A DNA stretch of 64,000 bases from an uncultured Gluconobacter sp. Its GTDB lineage: Bacteria > Pseudomonadota > Alphaproteobacteria > Acetobacterales > Acetobacteraceae. Location of the stretch: positions 1 to 64,000 of the forward strand of contig CALFLO010000077.1 in the NCBI GenBank assembly GCA_937880175.1. Reading direction: 5' to 3'. Numbering within the stretch: the first letter of the stretch is position 1; every line of letters begins with the position of its first letter. Shown here piece by piece: positions 52,533 through 61,163 of this stretch. Under the pieces are notes generated by a model. It was not told the origin of the DNA and made no database searches. It was given only the letters and a program-made list of their open reading frames with translations. Position numbers and translations under genes: made by a program.

Positions 52533-52793
52533 AACAGACCTGAGCAAACCGCACCTGAAAAACGCCTTTTTTTATTGACACCGCGCCCTTGCAGGGTGTT
52601 GGTGCACCCTATCGCCAGCCCCGGAAGGGGAGAGGGGATGGTCTGTTCTGCGTCTTGCAGGCAGATCAAACAGCCAACAACCCGATCTGACCGTTCATCG
52701 GCAGCGGGGAGACGTCCGGTCCGTCATGGATCTGGCGCAGACGTGGACATCCGCTCCGCCAGCGGAACGGGCGTCCGGGAATATAGTATCTAC
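52533..52793 (+). other. Leader/promoter region of rpsA
   Basis: This 261-bp gap precedes rpsA. A TTGACA (52575-52580) sits in it, but no convincing -10 hexamer follows at 16-18 bp. A CAGGGTGTTGGTGCACCCT inverted repeat (52592-52610) could form a leader hairpin, in line with the autoregulated translation known for rpsA in other bacteria. A longer in-frame reading upstream of the S1 start has no homology and is not a gene. Confidence 0.4.
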
Positions 52794-54506
52794 ATGGCTT
52801 CAGCCACTCAGACCCCCACGGCCGATCACGGCGTTGAGGATTTTGCAGCCCTTCTCGACGAGACCCTGGGCCGCGACACAGGCTTTGACGGCTCCGTCGT
52901 CACCGGCCGCGTTGTCCGCCTGACCGACGAATTCGCAATCGTCGATGTCGGTCTCAAGAGCGAAGGCCGCGTGTCTCTCAAGGAATTCGGTCCGGCCGGC
53001 GCTGCCCCGGACGTGAAGCCGGGCGACGTTGTCGAGCTTTATGTCGAGCGTTACGAAGACCGTGACGGCTCCATCGTCCTGTCGCGCGAGAAGGCTCGCC
53101 GCGAAGAGGCATGGACCGCCCTGGAGCGTGCATTCGGCAACAACCAGCGCGTCAACGGCACGATCTATGGTCGCGTCAAGGGCGGCTTCACGGTTGATCT
53201 CGGTGGCGCCATGGCGTTCCTTCCGGGCAGCCAGGTCGACATCCGTCCGGTTCGTGACGTCGGACCCCTGATGGGCCAGCCGCAGCCGTTCCAGATCCTG
53301 AAGATGGACCGCGCACGTGGCAACATCGTTGTCTCGCGTCGTGCCGTTCTCGAAGAGACCCGTGCGGAACAGCGCTCCGAGCTGATCCAGGGCCTGAAGG
53401 AAGGCATGATCCTCGACGGCGTCGTCAAGAACATCACCGATTATGGTGCGTTCGTTGACCTCGGCGGTGTTGACGGTCTCCTGCATGTCACAGACATCGC
53501 TTGGAAGCGCATCAACCATCCTTCCGAAGCCCTGCAGATCGGTCAGCCGGTTCGCGTGCAGGTCATCCGCTTCAACCCGGACACGCAGCGTATCTCCCTC
53601 GGCATGAAGCAGCTTGAAGCTGATCCGTGGGAAAACGTCGCCATCAAGTATCCGGCTGGTGCACGCTTCACGGGCCGCGTCACGAACATCACCGATTACG
53701 GTGCATTCGTGGAGCTGGAGCCGGGCGTCGAAGGTCTGGTGCACGTTTCCGAAATGTCTTGGACGAAGAAGAACGTCCATCCGGGCAAGATCGTCGCCAC
53801 TTCGCAGGAAGTCGACGTCATGGTTCTGGACGTGGACAGCGGCAAGCGTCGTATCTCCCTCGGCCTCAAGCAGGTTCAGCGCAACCCGTGGGAGCAGTTC
53901 GAGGAAGAGCACAAGGTCGGCTCGATCATCGAAGGCGAGATCCGCAACATCACCGAGTTCGGTCTGTTCGTTGGTCTTTCCGCAGACATCGACGGCATGG
54001 TTCACATGTCCGATCTCTCCTGGGACGAAGCTGGCGAAACCGCCATGTCCCATTACGAGAAGGGCCAGATCGTCAAGGCCAAGGTTCTCGATGTGGATCC
54101 CGAGAAGGAGCGTATCTCCCTCGGTATCAAGCAGCTTCAGGAAGATCCGGCAGCTGACACCCTGTCCCGCGTCCAGAAGGGTGCTGTTGTCACCTGCGTC
54201 GTGACGGCTGTTCAGAGCAACGGTATCGAAGTGAAGGTGGACGACGTCCTCCAGGGCTTCATCCGTCGCGCCGAACTGGCCCGTGACAAGGCTGAGCAGC
54301 GTCCGGAGCGTTTTGCAGTCGGTGAGAAGGTTGACGCCAAGGTCGTCTCCGTCGACCGCGCTTCGCGCAAGCTGGCTCTGACGATCCGCGGCCGTGAGGT
54401 CGAGGAAGACAAGCAGGCCATTAACGAGTACGGGTCTTCTGACTCGGGCGCGTCCCTGGGTGATATCCTGGGTGCCGCCATCCGTCGCCGTAACACGGAC
54501 GCCTGA
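52794..54506 (+). CDS. rpsA: 30S ribosomal protein S1
   Basis: A 570-aa S1 with six OB-fold S1 repeats that bind mRNA and the ribosome. Characteristic repeats include GSVVTGRVVRLTDEFAIVDV (repeat 1), VNGTIYGRVKGGFTVDLG, ILDGVVKNITDYGAFVDLGG, FTGRVTNITDYGAFVELE, IIEGEIRNITEFGLFVGLSA and a last domain ending in VSVDRASRKLALTIRG. The start at 52794 (MASATQTP) follows an AT-rich TATAGTATCTAC, without a strong Shine-Dalgarno, as is common for rpsA. Codon use is highly biased toward GC-ending codons typical of abundant proteins. A terminator follows. Confidence 0.98.
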   Translation: MASATQTPTADHGVEDFAALLDETLGRDTGFDGSVVTGRVVRLTDEFAIVDVGLKSEGRVSLKEFGPAGAAPDVKPGDVVELYVERYEDRDGSIVLSREKARREEAWTALERAFGNNQRVNGTIYGRVKGGFTVDLGGAMAFLPGSQVDIRPVRDVGPLMGQPQPFQILKMDRARGNIVVSRRAVLEETRAEQRSELIQGLKEGMILDGVVKNITDYGAFVDLGGVDGLLHVTDIAWKRINHPSEALQIGQPVRVQVIRFNPDTQRISLGMKQLEADPWENVAIKYPAGARFTGRVTNITDYGAFVELEPGVEGLVHVSEMSWTKKNVHPGKIVATSQEVDVMVLDVDSGKRRISLGLKQVQRNPWEQFEEEHKVGSIIEGEIRNITEFGLFVGLSADIDGMVHMSDLSWDEAGETAMSHYEKGQIVKAKVLDVDPEKERISLGIKQLQEDPAADTLSRVQKGAVVTCVVTAVQSNGIEVKVDDVLQGFIRRAELARDKAEQRPERFAVGEKVDAKVVSVDRASRKLALTIRGREVEEDKQAINEYGSSDSGASLGDILGAAIRRRNTDA

Positions 54507-54558
54507 GCTTCTGCTCTGGTGAACCGGGGGAGGGTTTCCTCTCCCGGTCGGATATGAA

Positions 54559-54586
54559 AAGGGTCGCTTCGGCGGCCCTTTTTTTT
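54559..54586 (+). terminator. Intrinsic terminator after rpsA
   Basis: AAGGGTCGC and GCGGCCCTT close around a TTCG tetraloop and are followed by at least six T, 52 bp after the rpsA stop codon. Confidence 0.93.
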
Positions 54587-54751
54587 ACCGAAAATTCATT
54601 CTTCCATGGTGGGCTTTTTCTAAACGACGCCATCCGCTACAAAAGAAATGCGGTGAGACGAAAACGTCGTGAACGGAGGGCATGTCCCGCTGAAATCCGG
54701 ACGACTGGCCAATATTGAATATGGGAGTGGGCGTCCGAGCCCAAAAGATTG

Positions 54752-57700
54752 ATGGCGGTCATTTACAATACGAATTATACCCACAATCCCAATTCTTATC
54801 TGACGCTAGCCGTACAGCGGGCAGCCCAGACGCTTTTCGGCAAGGAACAGGTCGTTGTCGCGGACAACATGAGCCTGGCGGGTATTGCGGCTTCCGGCGA
54901 GCATGACGTGCTGATCTGCCTCGACGCCCAGCGCATCAATCTGCCCCTGATCCGCCGTGTGCGTCCGGCATTCAAAACCATGATCCTCTGGACTTTCGAA
55001 GACCCGTTCATGCGGGACTTCAATGTCGAGAATGCCGAGCTTTTCGACTACGTCTTCACGAATGACCCGTCCTGTGCCGAGTATTATCATGGCAAGGGGC
55101 ATTATCTGCCGCTGGCCGCCAGCCCCTCCATTCACGAGCGCCCCGTCCTTCCGGCGGCCGATCTGGAATATGACATTTTCTTTGCCGGAACGATGTGGCC
55201 CAACCGGGTCCATACGCTCCGCAAGGTCATTGCGGCGTTTCCTGATGCCCGGCTCAAGCTCGTCTGCCCGACCAACGAATTCCTGCCCCCGTTGCCGGCA
55301 GATCTGGCCGCGCTCGCTATCCAGCGCCCGATCAGCCATGAAGCTTTCATCGATTTCGCGAATGTCAGTGCCGTCACCCTGACCATGTTCCGCGACTACG
55401 CCAGCCATGGTGATGTCAGCCAGGCGACTGCTCCGGGGCCGCGCTTCTTCGAGCTGGCTCTGGCGGGTGCCGCGCAGGTCGTGGAAGCTCCGGAAAGCAT
55501 GGGCGCCGAGCATTTCGAGACCGTAAACGGCATTGCCCTGGCGCGCGACGCCAATCAGGTCGTGGATGCCATTGCGAGTCTGCTCAAGGAAAAGGACACG
55601 CGTCGTAATGCCGCGCTGGCCGCGCAGAAATCCGTCGTGTCGCACCATCTGTACGAGCATCGCCTCGAGAAGATGCGCGACATTACCGGCGCTGATTTCG
55701 GACGCCGCACACAGGCGCTCGTTCCCCTGAAGCGTCGTCGGCGTCTGCGGGTGCTGATGTGCACGCATTCCACCATTCACGAACAGGCCTGGGGTGGCGT
55801 TGAAGTCTATCAGCAGGGGCTCTGCACGCTTCTTTCGCGTGATGTGGAGTATTTTTACTGGTTGCGTCGGGGCGGTTTCTGCCGTCTTACCACGGCCAAT
55901 GGTCACGAACTGGAGCGTTTCGACGTGCCGGAAGTGGGCTGGCAGGACGCCATGTGTGACTCGCCGGAAGAAATGGCCTTTTCCAGCGTCATAAGCCAGT
56001 ACAACATTGATCTCGTCCATTTCCAGCATCTGGGACATCACGCCCTTTCGCTGCCGATCATCGCTAAAGCCAATGGCGCGGGCGTGATCTTTTCCGCTCA
56101 TGATTTCTGGCTGGTGTCCGCCCGCTACAACCTGCTGAACCACGAACTGCGCTACGTCGAGGATGAAGTCCGCTCCGTTCTGGCGGCTGACATTACGCTC
56201 AAGGCGTCTGAAAACGTGGATCACGGCGGCGAACAGACCCGTCGCGCCTTCGTGGCCAAGATGCTGCACTCCGTCGATGCCATCCTGTTCGGGACCGTTC
56301 ATTCCCGCAACCTGACGCACGAAATCTACCCGGTTCTCGACACCAAGCGCAGCCTCGTGATGGGCATTCCCAGCCCGGACAATACCGTGCCGGTTCTGAT
56401 AAAGCCCTACGAGCCTTTGGGCGACCGCCCCCTTGGCGTCGCCATTGTCGGAAATTTTCTGCGGACCAAGGGCGCCGATACGATCCTGAACCTGATCGAC
56501 ATTGCCCATCCGGATCATTTCGTTTTCCATATTTTCGGCTATGTGCATCCGGAATACGAGGCTGTGCTGACCTCGGTGCCGCGCCCGCATGTCAAGATTT
56601 ACGGCCGTTACGACATGGGGGACATCGAGGCGCTGAAGGTTGCGGATGTCGCGCTGAACCTGTCGATCTGGCCCGAGACCTACTGCATCTCGCTGTCCGA
56701 AGCCTGGCAGAATGGCCTTATTCCCATCGTCACCGATGTCGGCGCTCTGGGGGACCGTGTTGAAGACGGCGTGAATGGCTTCAAGGTTCCCATCAGCCGG
56801 CCGAGCATGGTGCTCGAACGTCTGGAACTGCTGCGCTCCTCCGAGCCGCTGCGCCGCCAGATCATGCAGAACATCACGCCTGCGCTCTGGACCCACGCCC
56901 GCGATTATGCCGACGAACTGCTGACACTCTATCATGAGACGGCGCCCCGTCGTGAAATGGGTGTGTCGGAACTGCGTCTGGATGCCGGACAGGTTCATCT
57001 TCTGGCGCATCCGACCTGGCGTCATCAGGCACCCCCGCGTCACATTTTCGATCCGCCGACCGTGCGTGACCTGGCCGTTGAAATGCCGGTCCCTGTTTCG
57101 GACTGGGTCTCGGTGCAGGGTGCTGAATGTTATATTGATGACATCTGCCACCATATCTTTTCAAATACTGATGAAAAGCCGTTCCTGGGGGCTCCGGAAT
57201 TCCATATCCGCGGCTGGATGATCCTTCCCGGAACCAGTTCAGCAGGGCAGATCTTCACGGTCCTGCTGGGGGAAGATCCCGACAGCACCATGATCTTCCT
57301 GGAATGCCAGCGCGAAATCCGGGCAGATATTGCGGAACTGTTCGTCAATGCACCCCGCCGCGCCGGTTTCTCCGGCAAGGTCGCCCTGCGTGGAAAATGG
57401 TGTGAGGGACGCTTCCGGGTTGGTCTGATCAATGTGGTTAACGGTCAGGGCGCGTTCCAGTTGACGTCCATGCAGATCGAGGTCGAAGGTGGCCAGATCC
57501 GCGAGATCATCCGTTCCGCTCCCTCCAACGATCTTATCCTCTCCGATTTCGTGCGTGTGTCTCACAGCGACGGTCTGATGCGCGGTGTGAAGCTCGCAGG
57601 CGTGGGTAAGCACCAGATGCATCCCTACACAGCCGGGGCGCTGGATTATTCCATCGATGATTTCACCGGGCTGGCGGGCGATCCTCCGGCCGTGCTGGAT

Positions 57701-58099
57701 CCGGAAGGCTCTCTGGCGGTCCGGGGCTGGATGTTCCTTCGCAATCTTTCCCGCGCGGGCCAGATTTATGGGGGGCTTGTTTCGGAAAGCCGTGATGAGA
57801 TCGTGTTCTTCGCGCTCGAGCGTGTGATCCGCGCCGATGTCGGGACGGCCTATCGCGATGCGCCACTCTGCGCCGGGTTCAGCGGCGTGTTCATGCCGCG
57901 CGAAGGCTATGCCCGTCCGCTCGATGGCGTTTATCGCTTCATTCTTGTGAATGTCGTGGGAGATGTTTACGGGTCGCGGATGACGAATATTGCCGTGACA
58001 TTCGACAACGGTGCGATCCTCTCGACGGATTATGTCGATCTGCACACCGAAAACGTCGAACGCGGGGAACGCCTGCTCGCCGGAAAAGTCCTTTCCTGA
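54752..58099 (+). CDS. Large modular glycosyltransferase: CgeB-like + GT4 + two tandem C-terminal domains
   Basis: A 1115-aa protein. Module 1 (1-320) is CgeB-like (ILWTFEDPFMRDFN, HYLPLAASPS, DIFFAGTMWPNRVHTL, APGPRFFELALAGAAQVVEA). Module 2 (about 330-730) is a GT4 GT-B transferase (WGGVEVYQQGLCTLL, FSAHDFWLVSARYNLL, VAIVGNFLRTKGADTIL, SLSEAWQNGLIPIVTDVGA). Two homologous domains follow at about 789-925 and 961-1097, sharing IDD, RGWM (at 820 and 991), AGQI, IRAD, AGFSG and NVV. No signal peptide or membrane span is evident. The ATG at 54752 follows an in-frame TTG at 54749 and has no obvious Shine-Dalgarno. It is the first of three glycosyltransferase genes and likely acts on a surface glycan or protein. 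Confidence 0.82.
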   Translation: MAVIYNTNYTHNPNSYLTLAVQRAAQTLFGKEQVVVADNMSLAGIAASGEHDVLICLDAQRINLPLIRRVRPAFKTMILWTFEDPFMRDFNVENAELFDYVFTNDPSCAEYYHGKGHYLPLAASPSIHERPVLPAADLEYDIFFAGTMWPNRVHTLRKVIAAFPDARLKLVCPTNEFLPPLPADLAALAIQRPISHEAFIDFANVSAVTLTMFRDYASHGDVSQATAPGPRFFELALAGAAQVVEAPESMGAEHFETVNGIALARDANQVVDAIASLLKEKDTRRNAALAAQKSVVSHHLYEHRLEKMRDITGADFGRRTQALVPLKRRRRLRVLMCTHSTIHEQAWGGVEVYQQGLCTLLSRDVEYFYWLRRGGFCRLTTANGHELERFDVPEVGWQDAMCDSPEEMAFSSVISQYNIDLVHFQHLGHHALSLPIIAKANGAGVIFSAHDFWLVSARYNLLNHELRYVEDEVRSVLAADITLKASENVDHGGEQTRRAFVAKMLHSVDAILFGTVHSRNLTHEIYPVLDTKRSLVMGIPSPDNTVPVLIKPYEPLGDRPLGVAIVGNFLRTKGADTILNLIDIAHPDHFVFHIFGYVHPEYEAVLTSVPRPHVKIYGRYDMGDIEALKVADVALNLSIWPETYCISLSEAWQNGLIPIVTDVGALGDRVEDGVNGFKVPISRPSMVLERLELLRSSEPLRRQIMQNITPALWTHARDYADELLTLYHETAPRREMGVSELRLDAGQVHLLAHPTWRHQAPPRHIFDPPTVRDLAVEMPVPVSDWVSVQGAECYIDDICHHIFSNTDEKPFLGAPEFHIRGWMILPGTSSAGQIFTVLLGEDPDSTMIFLECQREIRADIAELFVNAPRRAGFSGKVALRGKWCEGRFRVGLINVVNGQGAFQLTSMQIEVEGGQIREIIRSAPSNDLILSDFVRVSHSDGLMRGVKLAGVGKHQMHPYTAGALDYSIDDFTGLAGDPPAVLDPEGSLAVRGWMFLRNLSRAGQIYGGLVSESRDEIVFFALERVIRADVGTAYRDAPLCAGFSGVFMPREGYARPLDGVYRFILVNVVGDVYGSRMTNIAVTFDNGAILSTDYVDLHTENVERGERLLAGKVLS

Positions 58100-58123
58100 C
58101 CTGCGAGCGGGAGGCTTGCCCTG

Positions 58124-61114
58124 ATGTCTGAACATGCTTCAGCCCCGTTATCAGAGACGCGGGACCCCCGGTGGTCCCGCTTTGATACGCAGTGGTATCT
58201 GCTGCGCTATCCCGAAGTGCGGGACTGGATGCGGGAAGAAGGGCAGGACGATCCGTACACGTTCTATCTTCAGACCGGGCAGCGTTATGGGCATTCTCCA
58301 AACCGGTATTTCGACGAAATCTGGTATCGCGACGCGCACAAGGATGTGCGTCAGGGTCTGATCCGGGAGGAATGGGCGTCGGGTTTCGAGCATTATACCG
58401 CGACCGGATACAAGACCCACTCTCCGCACTGGCTGTTTGACGAGCCGGGCTATCGTCGCCGTTATCCGGAACTGACGCAGCGTTATCTGAGCGAGAATGG
58501 TTTTCGCAACGGCTACGACCATTATCTTGAAATCGGTGAAAGCCATTATTACCGGGGGCATCATTTCTTCGATGATGAACTCTGCCGCGAGCTTGCACTG
58601 ACATTTCCCGACTGTTTCGACAGCAGGATCGGGCTGTTTGGCTCATGGCTCGGGCTTCCGGCCCATGTTGCCGATGCCGGGCGCGTCTCGTGGTATTTCG
58701 ATCCCGTCTGGTACCTGACGCGCTATCCCGAGGTTCGCAAGGAAATCGCTGCGGGCCAGTATTCAAGCGCCCTGCATCATTATCTTACCAACGATACACC
58801 ACGTCTTTTCGATCCTCAGGAGTTCTTCTCCGAAGATTTCTACCGGCAGGCGCACCCGGACATGGTGCCTTCGCTGGAACACGGGTATTTCCGCAACGGC
58901 TACGATCATTTCGTCGGTTACGGCGCGCATGAAGGGCGCACGCCGCAGGAAAACGTGGATCTGGCGGCCCATATGGCGCAGTCGCAGGTGCGCAATGACG
59001 TGCGCAATCGCCTGTATGACAGCGCGTTCGCCCATCTTGTCGCCGGACGCACAGGGCTGGGTGAGGGGCGCATGGCGGCACTCGCGGCCGTTTCCGAAAT
59101 TCCCGAGGAACACTCCCGGCTGATTTTCGAGCGTGAAGCCGAGGCCCTCCTGCCATCGCTGGTCCGCCACCCGCTGGACTTCACTGTTCACGGCGCTCCG
59201 GAAATCAGCGTGCTGATGGTCGTCTATGACCGGGTCGCGCTGACAGCGCAGGCCCTGGCCTCGCTGCGGGCCAATTATGCCGGGGCCATCCAGCTCATTC
59301 TGGTGGACTCGGGCTCCCACGATCAGACCCGTCATATCGGGCAGATGGTGCGCGGCGCCACGATCCTGCGTTACCGGCACAATATCGGCTATCTTCAGGG
59401 CTGTAATCTCGCACTGGAGAAGGCGGAAGCACCGTTCGTTCTGTATCTGAACAACGATATCCGCCTGTATCCCGATGCCATCGTCAATGCTCTGAAACGT
59501 CTGCGCTCTGAAGCGGATATCGGGGCGGTTGGCGGCAAGCTGATCCGCACGAATATGCGCCTTCAGGAAGCGGGTTCGATCATCTGGCGTGATGGCGCCA
59601 CCTATGGCTATCTCCGCGAAGATGATCCGAACGTGACCACGGCCAATTTCGTCCGGGACGTGGATTACTGTTCCGCAGCCTTCCTGATGGCCCGCACCAC
59701 GCTGGTGCGCCGTCTGGGCGGATATGATGCCAGTTACATGCCAGCCTATTTCGAGGATGCGGATCTGTGCGTGCGGATTCTCAAGTCAGGGATGCGCATT
59801 GTCTATGATCCGGGCGTGGCGATCGAACATCTGGAGTTCGGAAGCTCCGGGGCGGCGGGCTCCCATGCCCTGATCCGGGGCAATCTCAAGACATTCTCCC
59901 GCCTGCAGCAGGATTTCCTGCGCCATCAGCAGCCAGCCCATATCCGCAATGCCGTGCTGGCGCGCGAACACCGGGTCAGTCAGCGCAAGCGGATCCTTTT
60001 CATCGAGGATCGTCTGCCCCTGCGACGTCTGGGATCCGGCTATGTCCGGTCCAACGACATCATCCGTGAGATGACGGCCCTGGGTTATCAGGTCACGGTT
60101 TTTCCGGTCCTGCCCAAGGATCAGACGGCCATTGATCTGTTCGGAGACTTCCCGGAAACGGTGGAGCTGATCGTCGATCGGGACCTGTCCAGCTTCGCCG
60201 ATTTCATTCAGGAGCGGGTCGGATACTACGATCTGGTCTGGATTGGCCGCACGCACAACATGGCGCGCCTCCTGCCCCTGCTCAATGAATCGAGCCGCTA
60301 TCTTCCGGCAGCGCCTCCGATCCTCGATACGGAAGTGATCGCCACGCCGCGCACGCTGGAGCGCATCCGGGTTCTGAATCTGCCGGAGCCGGATATCAGC
60401 TTCGATGAAATGCTTCAGCAGGAACTGGACTGCGCCCGGTTCTGCCAGCAGATCATCGCGGTGACTGCCCATGATGCAGATCTGGTGCGCCGCGCGGGTT
60501 TTGAGAATGTCTCCGTTCTCGGGCATGAGCTGTCCATCCAGCCGACGCCGGCCTCGTTTGAAAGCCGGCATAACATCCTCTTCTTCGGCGCGATCCATGA
60601 CGAGGGCGCTCCCAACCATGACAGTCTGGTCTGGTTCGTGGACAGTGTTCTGCCGATTCTGGACAGGCTTCTGCCGCCGGATGTCCATTTCACGATCGCG
60701 GGTTTTGTGGGGCCGGATGTGGATATGTCGGTGTTCTCGACGAACAGCCGGGTGGAGATCGTAGGGCCGGTGCGCGATCCGCGGGAACTGTTTGATCGTC
60801 ACCGGATCTTCGTGGCGCCGACGCGGTTTGCTGGGGGGATTCCCTTCAAGGTTCATGAAGCGGCCTCATATGGTCTGCCACAGGTCGTGACGACGCTGCT
60901 TCAGGACGAACTTGGCTGGGAGAACGGGGCCGAGATTCTGGCGGCTCCGGCGGATGATGCCGAAGCGTTTGCTGCTGCGGTGCAGCGGCTTTATCAGGAC
61001 GCGGAACTGTGGGAGACTCTGAGGGCTGGCGGGCTTGCCGCTGTCGAGCGGGACTGTTCTCCGGTCCATTTCCGACAGGCGCTGTCAGAGATTGTTCAGG
61101 GCTGCATTGCGTGA
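58124..61114 (+). CDS. Repeat-containing GT2-GT4 bifunctional glycosyltransferase
   Basis: A 996-aa protein. Residues about 10-275 carry six degenerate ~42-44-aa repeats with the pattern FD..WY..RYP.VR...HY...G...GR.P (e.g. FDTQWYLLRYPEVRDWM and FDPVWYLTRYPEVRKEI). A GT2 (GT-A) domain follows at about 359-600: ISVLMVVYDRVALTAQALAS, LVDSGSHDQTR, YLNNDIRLYPDAI, YFEDADLCVRILKSG. The C-terminal third (about 625-990) is a GT4 domain: ILFFGAIHDEGAPNHDSLVW, RIFVAPTRFAGGIPFKVHEA. This fits a polymerising or processive two-linkage enzyme. It starts 24 bp after the upstream gene. Confidence 0.84.
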   Translation: MSEHASAPLSETRDPRWSRFDTQWYLLRYPEVRDWMREEGQDDPYTFYLQTGQRYGHSPNRYFDEIWYRDAHKDVRQGLIREEWASGFEHYTATGYKTHSPHWLFDEPGYRRRYPELTQRYLSENGFRNGYDHYLEIGESHYYRGHHFFDDELCRELALTFPDCFDSRIGLFGSWLGLPAHVADAGRVSWYFDPVWYLTRYPEVRKEIAAGQYSSALHHYLTNDTPRLFDPQEFFSEDFYRQAHPDMVPSLEHGYFRNGYDHFVGYGAHEGRTPQENVDLAAHMAQSQVRNDVRNRLYDSAFAHLVAGRTGLGEGRMAALAAVSEIPEEHSRLIFEREAEALLPSLVRHPLDFTVHGAPEISVLMVVYDRVALTAQALASLRANYAGAIQLILVDSGSHDQTRHIGQMVRGATILRYRHNIGYLQGCNLALEKAEAPFVLYLNNDIRLYPDAIVNALKRLRSEADIGAVGGKLIRTNMRLQEAGSIIWRDGATYGYLREDDPNVTTANFVRDVDYCSAAFLMARTTLVRRLGGYDASYMPAYFEDADLCVRILKSGMRIVYDPGVAIEHLEFGSSGAAGSHALIRGNLKTFSRLQQDFLRHQQPAHIRNAVLAREHRVSQRKRILFIEDRLPLRRLGSGYVRSNDIIREMTALGYQVTVFPVLPKDQTAIDLFGDFPETVELIVDRDLSSFADFIQERVGYYDLVWIGRTHNMARLLPLLNESSRYLPAAPPILDTEVIATPRTLERIRVLNLPEPDISFDEMLQQELDCARFCQQIIAVTAHDADLVRRAGFENVSVLGHELSIQPTPASFESRHNILFFGAIHDEGAPNHDSLVWFVDSVLPILDRLLPPDVHFTIAGFVGPDVDMSVFSTNSRVEIVGPVRDPRELFDRHRIFVAPTRFAGGIPFKVHEAASYGLPQVVTTLLQDELGWENGAEILAAPADDAEAFAAAVQRLYQDAELWETLRAGGLAAVERDCSPVHFRQALSEIVQGCIA

Positions 61115-61163
61115 CGTGCCGGGAAACTCCGGTTTGAAAAGTTTGGGGAGAGCAGGGAAGGTT

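Noticed and set aside
52575..52793. Longer rpsA reading from 52575 with 73 additional N-terminal residues
   Set aside because: The extension has no S1 homology, and MASATQTP at 52794 followed directly by the first S1 repeat matches the usual protein start.
54806..57154. A 782-codon open frame antisense to the large glycosyltransferase
   Set aside because: No motif, no ribosome-binding site, and the sense strand encodes recognisable CgeB and GT4 modules across the same interval. The same argument removes the long antisense frames at 1741-3333, 7985-9868, 19788-21425 and 43733-45568.
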